Shown here piece after piece: positions 1-11,890 of a DNA stretch of 64,000 bases (position 1 is the first letter of the stretch; each line of letters begins with the position of its first letter). The notes under the pieces are model-generated. The model saw only the letters and a program-made list of their open reading frames with translations, ran no database searches and was not told the origin of the DNA. Source of the DNA: Panagrolaimus kolymaensis (Eukaryota > Nematoda > Chromadorea > Rhabditida > Panagrolaimidae); NCBI GenBank assembly GCA_028622995.1, contig JAJQJQ010000024.1:1302001-1366000 (forward strand). Reading direction: 5' to 3'. Position numbers and translations under genes: made by a program.

Positions 1-760
1 ATCAAGGGGTTTCTTTATTTTTTATGTATGTTTACGAAATAATTTTTTTTTTAAACTACTTTGGCACTTTTGATTTGGGAAGTATGAAAATTATTTGCGT
101 CATACTTTCGCTAACAAAAATTATATTTTTAATTTTTTAAATATTTTAACTGTGGATCACCGTTGATAGAATTATGAATTATAATTTTTTTTTCGCAGCA
201 TCCATCTTGTATTTTAATCTTTAAAATTTAAGAAACTGTCTTGATTTAATATCCTTTTTATAATTTTTTTCTTTTCTTTGGTGTAGTTAGTCGCGATTTC
301 TTTTTTCTTTCTTTCATTAGAAAATAATAAATTATGTTATGAACAAACCTTCTTATTTTTTGATCAATAAAATTAAACTGTCTTCAAAATGTAGCAATTG
401 GTCCTTTTCAATTCATCAAACAAAGCAAAAAACAACATTGTTTTATTTTATTTTATTTGAAAATTGCAGCCAATAAAAGAAATAAAGAAGAAACAAATTT
501 TTCATTGTGTTTCTTTTTTCATCAAGGGTTCTTCTTTTCGACACTAATTTTATTATTCTATTAACGCTGATTTTTGTGGCGATTTTTCTTTTGATGATTG
601 TTTTTTTTTTTGCTTCATGAAACACTTATTTTGGTTTTCTTAAAAATCTTTAAAAGCCTTTTTTTCGTTCGTGACTTTTTAAAGATTTGTTTTCGTAGTG
701 CTTAAAAATTAATGAGAAAAAAAAAATGATTGATGAATTTTTCAGATAATTATTGGAACC
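1..760. other. Intergenic, AT-rich, upstream of the secreted peptide gene
   Basis: No gene is recognised. The stretch is poly-A/poly-T rich and carries three AAACTG-type motifs near 149, 233 and 375. A TTTTTCAG just upstream of 745 followed by a short leader and the ATG at 761 could be a trans-splice acceptor or the 3' end of a 5'UTR intron. Short open frames here are A/T-run artefacts. Confidence 0.5.
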
Positions 761-1576
761 ATGCGTTTTTCGATATTTGCAACATATTTTTTGTTCATTA
801 TTATTTTTGCTTTTGTTACTGTTGAAGCTCGATATCGGCTTAAATATCCTAAAGGAGAATTCAGGTAAGAAACTGGATTATATGCGAAGCGAAGGATGTG
901 GAAATTATTATTTTTATAACTGCCAACCAAGAATATAGGAAGAATAACCTTGACCCGAAAATTAATAACAGAAATAGCTAATTTTTAATCAAAAAAACTG
1001 TCAAAAGTGGTTAAAATTTTTTTGTTTAAAATTCAAACAATAAACTGCGAACCAATTTAAACGTTGTTGTCAAAAAATTTGTAGCTTTTGACAATATCAA
1101 AAGTTAATAGTTTAAACTGTAGAACCTTTTCAACTTCCATAAAATTATTTATATCTTTTATGAAACATTGATTTTGTCGGCTTTTAAAATTTAAAAAAAA
1201 ACTGCAGTTTTACTTGTTTCTTTTACCAGCCAAACAAACCAATTTGAAATTAAATGACTTTCATCAATAGATATTTTGATATTTTAGTAAAACTGCGTAA
1301 TATGTATTATTTGCGTATTGAAAATGAAAAACTCTTTAATATATTTCTCAAAAGTTTTCACTAAAAATAAATGAAAAAAACATTTATTTTTCTTTTTTCA
1401 GACTAGAAAATGGAATGGATGCTCGCGTTCGTCGTTCTATGCCGCTGTCATCAATCAACAGCATAAAATTGGTGAAACGTTTTGCTGAATTTAATCCTGA
1501 AGAAGAAGACCACGATGAAACCATTCATTCCATGCTTCAGAATCAAGAAACCAAACGAGGCGAAGGAATTGCTTAA
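761..1576 (+). CDS. Small secreted peptide, possible neuropeptide-like precursor
   Basis: Two exons, 761-864 and 1402-1576, joined by a GTAAGA/TTTTTTCAG intron that keeps the frame, give a product of about 92 residues. The start opens a clear signal peptide (MRFSIFATYFLFIIIFAF, ending near VEA). The rest is short and polar. It carries dibasic sites RR, KR and KR: the first falls before a short SMPLSSIN segment, the second before FAEFNPEEEDHDE, and the third before a five-residue tail GEGIA. That is how nematode peptide precursors are laid out, but no repeated peptide copies or amidation Gly-Lys-Arg sites are seen. It could equally be a small secreted protein of other function. No homologue was recognised. 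The intron carries AAACTG motifs. Confidence 0.6.
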
Positions 1577-1943
1577 AGCCCAAATAAAAAAAAGAGGATT
1601 CTTTAGTTTAAAAAAAACTTTGTATAAAAAAAGCTTTATTTTTTTATTATTATTTGTTTGATTAAAAAATTATTATATATATTTATAAAAAAAAAATTTG
1701 AATAAAATATTATATTTTGAAAACTGAGTAAAAACTTTGCTGTATGGGACTTGAGAGAAGTAAAGTTTTTTTTTGCAACTGTATTTTTGGAACATATTTT
1801 AATGACTTTTATAAACTGATATTTATTTAACTAACACAAAAAATTAATAATACTCTAAAATTTAACTGTGTTGTATAAAATTTGCATGGTACCAAAAAAA
1901 TTACACTTTCTTCAAAAAACAAAAAAGAAGAAGCAATTTTTAT
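1577..1943. other. Convergent 3' intergenic region
   Basis: Lies between two genes that converge. It holds AATAAA-type polyadenylation candidates near 1585 and 1700 for the + gene and four AAACTG-type motifs near 1722, 1777, 1815 and 1862. No coding potential was seen. Confidence 0.5.
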
Positions 1944-4600
1944 TTATAATCTTGCATGAGCTCCACCATTCATTAAAATAATTTCCCCAGTAATGTATGA
2001 AGAATCATCGGAGCATAAAAATGCTACAGCCCCAGCACATTCATGAGGTTCACCATATCGATTCATGGGATTTCCAGCAAGATCGGGAATTTCATCTTGT
2101 TCCACAAGCATTTGACTCATTTTTGTTTTAATTACTCCGGGAGCGATGGCATTAACTCGAATGTTTTTTGGTGCCAATTCTTGGGCAAACATTTTTGTTA
2201 AACCAAGAAGCGCGGTTTTTGTGACGGAATAAACTCCTATTCCCATTCCAGGTTTATATGCTCCATATGAGGCATTGAAAATGATTACTCCGCCACTGAA
2301 GAAAAAAAATTAATAATTATTTTAACTGAATTGCAGTTTGATCTTATAAATTTTTATTTTATAAATAATTTTTAATATCTTAGCCAAACCGAAAAAAACT
2401 AATTAAAATCGCACTTTTTCGATGGAAAATTAAATATTTTTAACTGTCAATTACTGTTTTTTCAGATACTAAAAAACGGTGGAGAGCAAAGCTTTTTTGA
2501 ACAATTTAAAACTGAGTAAAACATTAAAAATTCTTTTCTAAATTATTTTAAGATAAAGTTTATATGACAAAAACTGCATACTTAGAGTAATGGTGGTGTT
2601 AAATAGATTTCATTTTGCCCGATTCAACAAACTTTTTATTTCATTAAATAGTCGCGAATATTTTAGCTGACGCAAAAAAACTGTTTTCATATACTTCTAT
2701 TTCGCTTTAAAAAAATTAAATTCCTTAACGGTCAGTTTCTTAATTTCAAGGACTAAAAAACTGGATGGAAAAAAAATCTTTCATAAAAGTTTAAAACTTG
2801 CTAAAGTTATAAGAGGATCATACTCTTCCAAAATTTTTTAAAAAATAAAACTGCCTTCTGAAATTTTTTTCATTTTTAACTATAATTTTAACTTTTTTTA
2901 AATTTTTTAGATTTTTTTAAAACTGATATGCGAGAAAAGCGTCATTAAAAAAACTGAATATAAGTGTGCTTCAAAAGATACTGAATTTTTTACAAAAGCT
3001 AAAAGTCTCCAACCATTGAAATTTTTATAACTTAAAAACTGTGGAGCTTTAAGAATGTTTTTAAACTCCCTCAAATAGTAAAAATAAAAATAAAACTCAC
3101 CCATTTTTTTCCATTATAGGTGTAACTAATTTAGTTAAAATAAATCCAGATTTAACATTAACTTGAAAGAGTTTATCAAAGAGTTCACTATTAACTTCCA
3201 ATGGACTTCCAAAAGCGGGATTTATTCCAGCATTATTAATTAAAATATCTATTTTTCCACCAAATTTTTCAATTGTAAAATCGATGAGTTTTTTTAATTG
3301 ATTTTCTTCTCCAACGTGGCAAGGCATTCCTGCCAATCGATTTCGACAAATCCCTGTGGAAACAATATAATCAATGGCTTCATCAACATTTTTTTGTTTT
3401 CTTGAAGAAATTACAACTTTCGCTCCTTCATGAGCAAGTCGTTCTGCGATGGCCAAGCCAATTCTAAAAATATAATTAAATAAAAAATTATAAACTGACC
3501 AGAGTTTGGTAAAGAGGAAAAAAATTTAAATAAAATCGGTTGATTTAGAATAAATTTTTTTTGAGGTTTTGGACAATTTTTATTTTAAATTTAAAACTGA
3601 TATTAGCTTAAGTCAAGCTGTTTTTTATTTTTTTGAATTAGATAAAAAAAGTTAAACTGCGTTGAAAAGTTCTTTAAAGCATGGCAGCTCTTATTTTTTT
3701 TTTTTATGTAAAAAAACTGGAAGTTCTAATTTGGCAATTTTTATAAATTTTTAAAAATAGTCAAACTGCGTCCATCCACTTCTCCATTAAATTTTAGTTT
3801 ATAACATTTAAGGTTTAACTGTATAAATTTAAAAAAATAAGAAACTGAATAAGAAGTAATTGAAGCTGTGTCTTCAATAAAAGTTATATGCTTCCGGTTT
3901 TGAATTTTAAAAGAATTTTTAAAAAGTTTTAAAAAGGTATAAAATTTTAGTTTTTAACTGATGTCAAAGAACGGATTATTTTTTGAAAGTTTAAAACTAA
4001 ATATTTGGATTTTGTCGAAATCTTTATAGCTGCTTTTATTTTCGATGACAAAAAAACTGAATAATCTTATATTTTAAATTTTTTTAAATATTAAAACCAG
4101 TGATCCTCTTTTTTTTGTTGGTTTATTATAATTTAGGATCCAGAAGAAGAAGAAAAAAAACTGACAAAAACTTTGTAACAAAGGAACGTATTAGCATGTA
4201 ACATCACTAACGGAATTTGGCTTATATAAACTATTAAACTGGATCAATTTCAAACGGTATTTTCTTTGTTTTTTTTTATGTTTGAGATTTAGGTGTAAAA
4301 ACTGGAGTTCATGTCGAGGATATAAAAATTTTGTTTACATTTTTAAATTAAAACCATGAAAATTTATGATATTAATTTAATTAAAACTGAGTCAAAATGA
4401 AGTTTTTGTTTTATTTATTTTTTGTGGAAAAAAGAGGACACAAAATCTTAGAATGAGAAAGAAAAAACTGTAAACCTTTTTAAAAAGAAGGTTGAATCTA
4501 TAAAAAGTAAAAATAAAAAATAATAAACCGACCCTTGAGTGGCTGCAGTAACAATAGCAATTTTATCCTTTAATCGTTCACAATTAAATCTTGGTGACAT
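1944..4600 (-). CDS. DHRS4: DHRS4-like peroxisomal short-chain dehydrogenase/reductase
   Basis: Exons on the minus strand are 4600-4533, 3463-3101 and 2295-1944; both junctions hold frame and give about 260 residues, the usual DHRS4 length. The Rossmann glycine motif TAATQGIG spans the first junction near residues 18-25. NNAG lies near residue 95, the catalytic serine lies in IIFNAS, and the catalytic YSVTK lies near residues 160-164, followed by ALLGLTK as in DHRS4. These are the classical SDR active-site residues for NADP(H)-dependent carbonyl/retinal reduction. The protein ends in ARL, which fits the peroxisomal PTS1 tripeptide consensus, as SRL does in vertebrate DHRS4. Introns of about 1.07 kb and 0.8 kb are dense with AAACTG on the + strand, opposite to the direction of this gene. 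Substrate cannot be read from sequence. Confidence 0.9.
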
Positions 4601-6060
4601 TTTTCTTTTTTAAACTGAGTTTCAAAACGACGAAAAAAAACTTTCTTTTAAATAAACTGTGTAAAATGACAATTTTTTTGTCTTATAAAACTGCAATCGA
4701 TTTTCTTTGTAATCAAACTACACTTTATTTTTTGTACCATGAAAGGAAAGGTATTTAAAATAGACTATAATTATTGTTGTGTTTCAACTAAATTTTTTGT
4801 GGCTGATTACACTGAAAATGAATGATGTTGGAGGAAGGTCGATAAAACTGGGTTCCATTTTTATGTTGAAAAATTAAAAAGTCAAGAATGAATGAAAAAA
4901 ATTTAAAACTGCATGCCACAATGTATAGTTATAAATATTTATTATTAATTTTTACAACAAAAAAAGACTATAAACTGATTGAAGGATCATATCCAAAAAA
5001 TGAAAATTAACTTCAACGAAACAAAAAAAAACTGAAGCTTAGGTAAGTTTAATGACCAAAGTAGCATTGAAGCTTTAGATTCAAGTAAAAAATTAAACTG
5101 GTAATACAAGGTCGCAACGACAAATACATTTATCTAAATTAATTCCAGAATCCACTAAAATAATTAGAACTAATAATGCTCTTTTTTAAATTAAACTGTG
5201 AAAAGATAGGAAATCAGAAAAAATTCTTTCGACACCGATCGAGGTGTAAAAAATTATTTATTTTAACTGTAATAACTTTACCTAATGCGTGTTTCAATTC
5301 CTGTGTTTTTTTTTTAAATTTAAAACTGTAGTATAAAATATAAAGATGTATTTAAGCCTTTCACAAGCTGTACTGCCATCATCATATCACAAGTTCTAAG
5401 CCTTAAAAAAAAGTCATCCTTTGGAAGGGTTAAAAATATTAAACTGTTGTTTGAAATCAAGGTATTCCACTTTAAATAAAAATTTTGTTTTAAATTATTT
5501 ACAAGTTGTTATTTTAGCCATTGTATTTTCTCGCGTTAAAACAACCCAATAATTGGGGGAGAGAAAAACTGGGATTCGTTTTTAGAGACGGAAATCAAAA
5601 AAAACTATTCTTCGAGATTATTAAATATAACTTTATATAAAAAAATCCCTTTAATGCAATATTTTTTTTTCGCCTTTTTTTTCGATTTATTCTAATCTTT
5701 TAAGATGTTGTTGATCATTATCAATAAACACTTGATCATTCAACAACAGACATGCAGAGGTCATTCGCCGCCATATATATTTTTTTCCTTTGAATATCCC
5801 TATTTGCTTTTGTAAATCGTCGTCTATCATCATTAATCTCTATCTCTCTCTCTCGTTTATTTTTTTTTTACTTGGTTTCGCTTCATTGGATTGCGACGAT
5901 CCGCGACAAGAAAAAAAAAAGATCGAGTGATCTCATTTTTTATATATATTTTTTTGTTTATCGTTTATCCGGTTTTATCTTTTTGTTGGTTTTTACTTTC
6001 ACCTATTTTTTTAGTTTCATTTTTTTAGATCTTGTTTAAAGAAAAACTGTGTTGGTTAAA
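4601..6060. other. Divergent promoter region between DHRS4-like and TSP1 genes
   Basis: About 1.4 kb with no gene. AAACTG motifs recur roughly every 60-110 bp to about 5565, then stop for nearly 500 bp. The motif-free part next to the TSP1 gene holds an imperfect palindrome built on TGTTGTTGA/TGATCA (5706-5748), a CCGCCATATATAT stretch near 5770 and a (TC)n run near 5845. Together these look like a promoter-proximal block for the gene at 6061. Confidence 0.4.
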
Positions 6061-9000
6061 ATGATGTTGAAAAATTTATTTTTTCTTACAGTTGCTATTG
6101 TTGTAAGCTTGGGTTAGAAAATTTTCAAAACTTTTTTTTTAACTGCGTAAGAATAATTTTTATAGGAACGATTTGTTATTGTGGCCCGGTCCAAATTCGA
6201 ATTGAAACTGATAATCAAAGCGTAAGCGCCATTTTTAAATTTTATTTTAAACTGTAATATCTTTTATTTACTTGGGTTTTTAGAATTTTGACTTAGGCCC
6301 TGGACCAAGACAATCATTTGAATTGACTGAAGAATATAAACCTTTATCAACGTCATTTAATCCAAAGAAAAGTAAGTTAAACAATTGAAGAGTAATGTGG
6401 GTCAAAAAACTGTATGCATAATCCAATACGGGCATCCATTTTTAATCAGGGATTAAATGGATGAAATAATTTTTTTGTAATTTTAAATTATCTTTTTTTT
6501 TAAAAATCTAAAAAACAAAACATGGTTATTGCAACCGTGATTAAAAAAACTGCGAGTGCGTTTGACATTTTTGAAAACTTTTCGTAGCTAAAAAAAATTA
6601 CGCGGTTAATTATAATGGGAAATGCCCAACACGTGGAATCCCAACTCGTGGAATCCCAACTCGTGGAAAGTACCCAACTCGTGGAAAAAAGTGCCCAACT
6701 CGTGGAAAAAAAAAAGTGCCCAACTCGTGGAAAAAAAGACCCAACTCGTGGAAAAATGATCTATTGACTTTTTCAGTAGATTTTGTTGGAAATTAAAACT
6801 CAAACAATTACTCTACAATATTTCAAAGCTTTTTTAAACAATTATTAATATACCATAGTTTTGACGATCCATAGGCTTTCCCTATTAATCGCTGTTAATT
6901 ATCCATAGGACTTCCCTATGGATTGCTGTCAATCATCGATAGGCTTTTTAAATTGATCAATTTTAATTATACCTTTATTTATCTTGTTATTTTTAAAAAT
7001 TCATAAATTTATGCATAGACATATTCAAAGATTAATGAAAATGCAAACCATAAGGAAGTCCTATGATTAAAAGATTATAGGTGATGTTAACTTTTTTTAT
7101 GCTTTAGAAGTATGACGAATAGGTATATCTTTTTCATCAAAATTTTTAACTACTGTTGAGGTAAATTACTTAGTAAATTTATCATTCATAAAACCTTTTG
7201 ATCCAAATATAAGGCAAGCAGTGGCAGTGAATCAGCTCACTCGTGTTTCACCTTTTGTCTCTCAGTTGGTCGCTTATTCAAAAGGTTATGCTGCTAAGTT
7301 TTGAGAATCTTTTAAATTGATTTAATATTAACCACAATATTAGAAGATTCTGAAAATATCGCGATTTATGCCAATTCTTGATAATTAATTAATCAGTTTC
7401 CAGAATTCATTTGCACAACTTCAGACCTCAGTCGTTTATAACCAATTTCTTTACTAAAAAATGGCTGAAAGTTGTGAATACCAGATCGGATTAATGACTG
7501 ATATTTTTTAATTATTAGCCTTCCATTTCTATTAAGAATTTGAAAATCTTTAATGAAATCTGAATATTGCCCATTCTTTTGTTGATCAACCAATGCTAGG
7601 AGTAAAATAACAAGTGAGCAATAATAAGGACAAGCCAAACAGAACCTTAATGAGATAATGATATTGAAATCCATAGCTATATTCGTAAAATCTCTTAGAT
7701 ACTTTGATAATTTTACTTTCAAACTTTTCGAGAAAACTGCAACAATAATTTTTAGCATAACAAAGTGAGTTTTCCCCCAAATTTCAATTAATGAAATGCA
7801 AATACGCAATTTCCTTTACACTCAAACGGCTCGAATCGATATCTCTGGGGACCATTTCATCGAAGTTGGAACCAAATTTCATTCCTGATAGCAAATATCG
7901 TGAAGCATTAGCAAGACTTCTTAACCCACAAGGCGGTGGATCAGATAAAACTCCAGCTTTATTGTCGAGAATTAGCTCCAGTTGGAGGAATTTGAGTAAA
8001 GGAAGATTTTGAAGTTAATATTTATCCATTGCTTGTACAAATTACATATTGATTTTTTTCTAAAATGATGGCATTCTTCTTTCCTGGAAGAAATATTGAT
8101 AAAGAGGATCAACAAAATCTTGATAAAATTTATGAATCCCAATAAGCTCATTCATCTGGTTGATTTTCACTGACCCGTCGACTTCGACGAGCAATGAATG
8201 GATCCCTTACCTCAAGCAATTCAAATTCTCGACAATGGATGATTAACAGCGATTAATAGGGAAAGCCTATGGATCGTCAAAACTATGGTATATTAATAAT
8301 TGTTTAAAAAAGCTTTGAAATATTGTAGAGTAATTGTTTGAGTTTTAATTTCCAACAAAATCTACTGAAAAAGTCAATAGATCATTGACTGCAATCTACT
8401 GAAAAAGTCAATAGATCATTTTTCCACGAGTTGGGTCTTTTTTTCCACGAGTTGGGCACTTTTTTTTTTCCACGAGTTGGGCACTTTTTTCCACGAGTTG
8501 GGTACTTTCCACGAGTTGGGATTCCACGAGTTGGGATTCCACGAGTTGGGTAGCAGTCAATTATAATATAGTTTTAATTCATAAATTTAGGTTTCTTTAA
8601 TAAACTGTCTTCTAAATATTTTATTTGCATAGTTTTTTGCAAAAAAAAGGAAATATTTTTTTATATTTATTATTTAAAACTGGACATTATTAGTAACAAC
8701 ATATATATAAAAAGGCTAAAATTATAAGCAAAAATATTTTCAATATTAACTACTGAGAGAACTTCTCTAAAATTTTTGAATTAATTATAACTTCTTAAAA
8801 CTGTAAACTAATATGCACAATATCTTTAATTTTTCTTTTATATTAAATTTTTTGTTTAAATATTATAAGTTTTTATTCACTTCCAGAATCCAAGCTTTTT
8901 CCTCAATCCAAAGCTGCCCCGCCTCCACCTATTCCATCTCGAGCTCCTTTGCCTATTGTTGAAAATCCAAATATTCATTATGTCAATGTTAATGGCACTG

Positions 9001-9634
9001 AAGTTCGAATCATTGACGTCCCAGAAGAAGGATTAGGTCGAATGCCAAAAGATTGCACAAAAGATGAAAAAAATAAAGATAAAAAAACTGTTACTACGGG
9101 ATCAATGTTTCAAATTTCTTGTGAGTTAACTGGAGCGATTTGACGACGGAAATTTAAAAACTATAATGTTAATATTTTTTAGCCGAAAAAAGTCGTTGGC
9201 TTGATTGGACTCGTTGGTCAACTTGCAACAATGGTGAAAGAGTTCGAGTTCGAAGTTGTTTAGAAATTAATAATATTAAATGCGAGGTAATATATTTTAA
9301 ACTGATAACAAATTTGAAACCTTTTTTTGTCCAAAAATTAGAATCAGGCTTTCAAACTAATACTTTTTGTTAAAAACTGGAACTTGTTGTTTTTTTACGA
9401 TAAAATTTAAATTTTTAATGAATTTTAGGATTTTTTTACTAAATTTATTTAAACTGCAGGAAAATTTGATCGAAGGCTTTTAATTAAAACTGAGACTTAT
9501 TTATTTTTCAGGGAAGTAACACCGAAACCCAAAAATGCTTTTCATTCATGCAATCCGATATTCCATTTGCAAAAGATCCAATGGTAATTGAAAAAGAAAT
9601 TTTGGGTATTGATCAAAATGATCCAATTGCTTAA
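6061..9634 (+). CDS. Small secreted protein with one thrombospondin type-1 domain
   Basis: Exons 6061-6112, 6166-6221, 6284-6371, 8887-9120, 9183-9286 and 9512-9634 join in one frame, about 218 residues. The first donor is read as GTTAGA rather than the better-looking GTAAGC nine bases upstream, because only the former keeps the next exons open (signal peptide [18 protein letters not shown] then TICYCG). A Pro-rich segment ([13 protein letters not shown]) precedes a TSP1-like core in exon 5: [10 protein letters not shown], then RVRVRSC, with further cysteines in KCE and QKC. This is the WxxWxxW/CSRxC layout typical of TSP1 repeats in extracellular matrix or guidance proteins. The third intron (6372-8886) contains a 1.9-kb transposable element. 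The neighbouring gene at 11.9 kb has similar TSP1 domains and may be a paralogue. Confidence 0.75.
6617..8558. mobile_element. Foldback / Mutator-like element with 9-bp target duplication
   Basis: Inverted repeats of about 290 bp (6617-6905) and 320 bp (8237-8558) bound a 1.94-kb element. It is flanked by AATTATAAT at 6608-6616 and 8559-8567, a 9-bp direct duplication. Each inverted repeat ends in seven tandem copies of a CCCAACTCGTGGAA-type unit separated by A-runs, and inside that has a shared single-copy part with ACCATAGTTTTGACGATCC. The right arm is longer because a 34-bp block around CAATCTACTGAAAAAGTC is duplicated (8352-8419). Long repeat-rich inverted repeats with 9-bp duplications fit foldback/MULE elements. 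The interior shows no transposase I can recognise, so it is probably non-autonomous. The host motif array stops at its ends, so it inserted into an existing array. Confidence 0.85.
7100..8060. other. Unrecognised interior of the foldback element
   Basis: The core between the inverted repeats has higher GC than surrounding introns and short coding-like stretches on + (about 7201-7307, ending YSKGYAAKF before a stop, and 7860-8012, ending WRNLSKGRF before a stop) and on - (ending [13 protein letters not shown] at about 7393). None extends into a full protein and none matches a transposase motif I know. They could be captured host-exon fragments or remnants of an element-encoded gene. Confidence 0.3.
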
Positions 9635-11890
9635 TTTTTGTTTGTATTTTTTATTTTAACTGTTTATTAATTGATAAAAAAATAAATAAATGTTATTATA
9701 TAAACTGTTGAGATTTTTATTCGGCTGACGACAATCTTGTTTTAAAAATTACAATAAAAAACTGACTATGTGGAATTTAAGTTGGTAAAAAAAATTAAAT
9801 ATTTTTTCAGTTGTAACGTTTTAAATAAACTTCGAGGACTTAAGAAATTTTTTAACTGTGGATGGCGTTAATAATGCCAAATTCTTTGATTGATTTAAAA
9901 AGTAAAAATAATTTAAAACTGAAGAACTTTTTGTTGAAGAAAAAATCTATATTATTTAAACTGTATAATTTATTCTACAATGATAATTTTATTTTAACCA
10001 ATATTTTTCTTTAAACTTTATAAAAAACTGAAATCAAATAAGGAGAAAGGAAATGATGGAATCCATCTTTCTATTTTGATTTAAAAAAACTTTAAAAACT
10101 GTTGGTTGATGTAACTAAGTGGCTGTCAATACAACGCTAGAAATTTTCAAAACATTTAAATTGGATGAACAAAGAAATTTTTAACTGTATAACTCTTTTA
10201 CAAAAAAAATATAAACTGTGGCGTCAAAAACAACTTTTTTGTTAGTATTTTTTTTAATAATATTTTTTATTTAACGTCGCCTTATTTATTATAGCCCAAA
10301 AAAACTGTACATACCATCTTCCCAACGATTTTTTTAATACAAAACTGAGAAACAGTAAGACTCAAGAATTAAAAACTGTCAAGTTTGTCAGATTCTAAGA
10401 ATTTTCTAAATGTTTCAACTTCTTCTTTTTTCTTTCCTTTTTTCCGGGTATTTAACCATTCAAGAAAATTCGACGCCAAAAAATTTCAATCCATTTAAAA
10501 CTGTTAAAAATAAGTCTGCTGTCTTTTTTGTTTTACTCCCATAAAAAAAATTTTCCTTGGAAGAAAATAAAAATTAAACAAATCGCGAGCAGCGAAGATG
10601 ATGATCACAAAAATGTCGGTCGATCGACTAACTTACTGACTTTGATTCCGATTCCGCAATCGAAGGCAACTTGAAAAGAGCTTTGCCCGCCTGCGGCGGC
10701 GTCACCCACAAAAATGACCTAATTTTTTTCTTTCTCTCTCCCGAGAAAGAGCAGCCACCCGAAGAAATATTTCTAAGTCCTGGAAAAAATTTCTTTCCTT
10801 TACTTTTTTTTATGTTGATTGGTTTTCTCGCGTTTTTAATGAATCCTTTTTTTCTTACGTAATCAAAAATATAAAAAAAAATGATAGTTTTATTATAAAA
10901 ATGATTATTTATGTTAATTTTGTTTAACTGTATTTCCGTCGCCATTTTGACTTTGATATTTAATGTGCATTTTTTCATGATTTTTTTTTCGAGTTTACTA
11001 ATTTTAAGCTGCACGTTCTATTATTTTTTTTATTCTTGATATTTTTTAAACTGAAGTGGCTAATTTTTTGTTTTTGTTGCTTAATTTCATAAAACTTTTG
11101 TTTAAAAGTTTTATGCAAAGCTTTTTTTAACTCTCTTATTTACTTTACTCTTTTTTACAAAGTTTTTAATTTTAACTTTCTTATTTGATTTAATTAAATT
11201 TAACTGAGCACAGTAAACCATTTTGGTTTTAAGCAAAAATATTTTTAAAATTGTAAAATAAGCTTAAAATGGGATTCCATTGTTGCTCGTTTGCCAACAT
11301 TTAATTTTAATTATTGATTCAAAACTGACTTCAGATTTTCTTCTGGATTTTTAAATTTAATTAAATATGACAATTCGGTCAAAGTTAAATTTGCGCGCTA
11401 AAAAATATTATGCAATAATGCGCTTCCTCAAACTTTATTAAATTATTTAAATTTTTTTGTTTGTTTAAAAAACTGAAAACCGTCATGATGATTTTTTTAT
11501 TAATAATTATCTTTTTAATATTAATGAAAAATACAGATTTTATTTTTAACTGAGCGAAATAATTAAATGGAGCTCGTCCTAAGTTTGCCAAACTTTTAAT
11601 AATTTTAGTCACTTCAAAAAGTTTCTTTTTCTTTTATTAGAAATTCTTAAAATTAATAATTTTAAAATAAAACTGAGCTTAAGATTAACAAAATTAAAAA
11701 TGACTAATGAATTAACTTTTAACTCTTTATTTAATTTTTTAAAACTGAGGACCTGTTGTAACATTATTTGCACAAAATAAAAAAAACACATTTTGGAAAT
11801 ATTTTTTAAAATTTTATTTTCGTGATATTAATTTCAAACTGTACATCTTTGAATTTAACCTTCATTTTTTTATAGGATTAAAAACATTCG
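9635..11890. other. Intergenic region between the two TSP1 genes
   Basis: About 2.2 kb without a recognised gene. It carries roughly two dozen AAACTG-type motifs. A somewhat GC-richer island at about 10590-10760 (CCCGCCTGCGGCGGCGTC) and a following stretch of short open frames on both strands look like a promoter or unannotated leader rather than a gene. No domain is visible in those frames. Confidence 0.4.

Noticed and set aside
7393..7809. 138-residue frame inside the foldback element as a transposase
   Set aside because: No catalytic or zinc-finger motif of MULE or other transposases; the frame is hydrophobic noise except for its end.
9086..9130. AAACTG copies in the TSP1 coding exon as part of the array
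   Set aside because: Two occur in codons of an exon and are explained by protein sequence; the array is otherwise non-coding.
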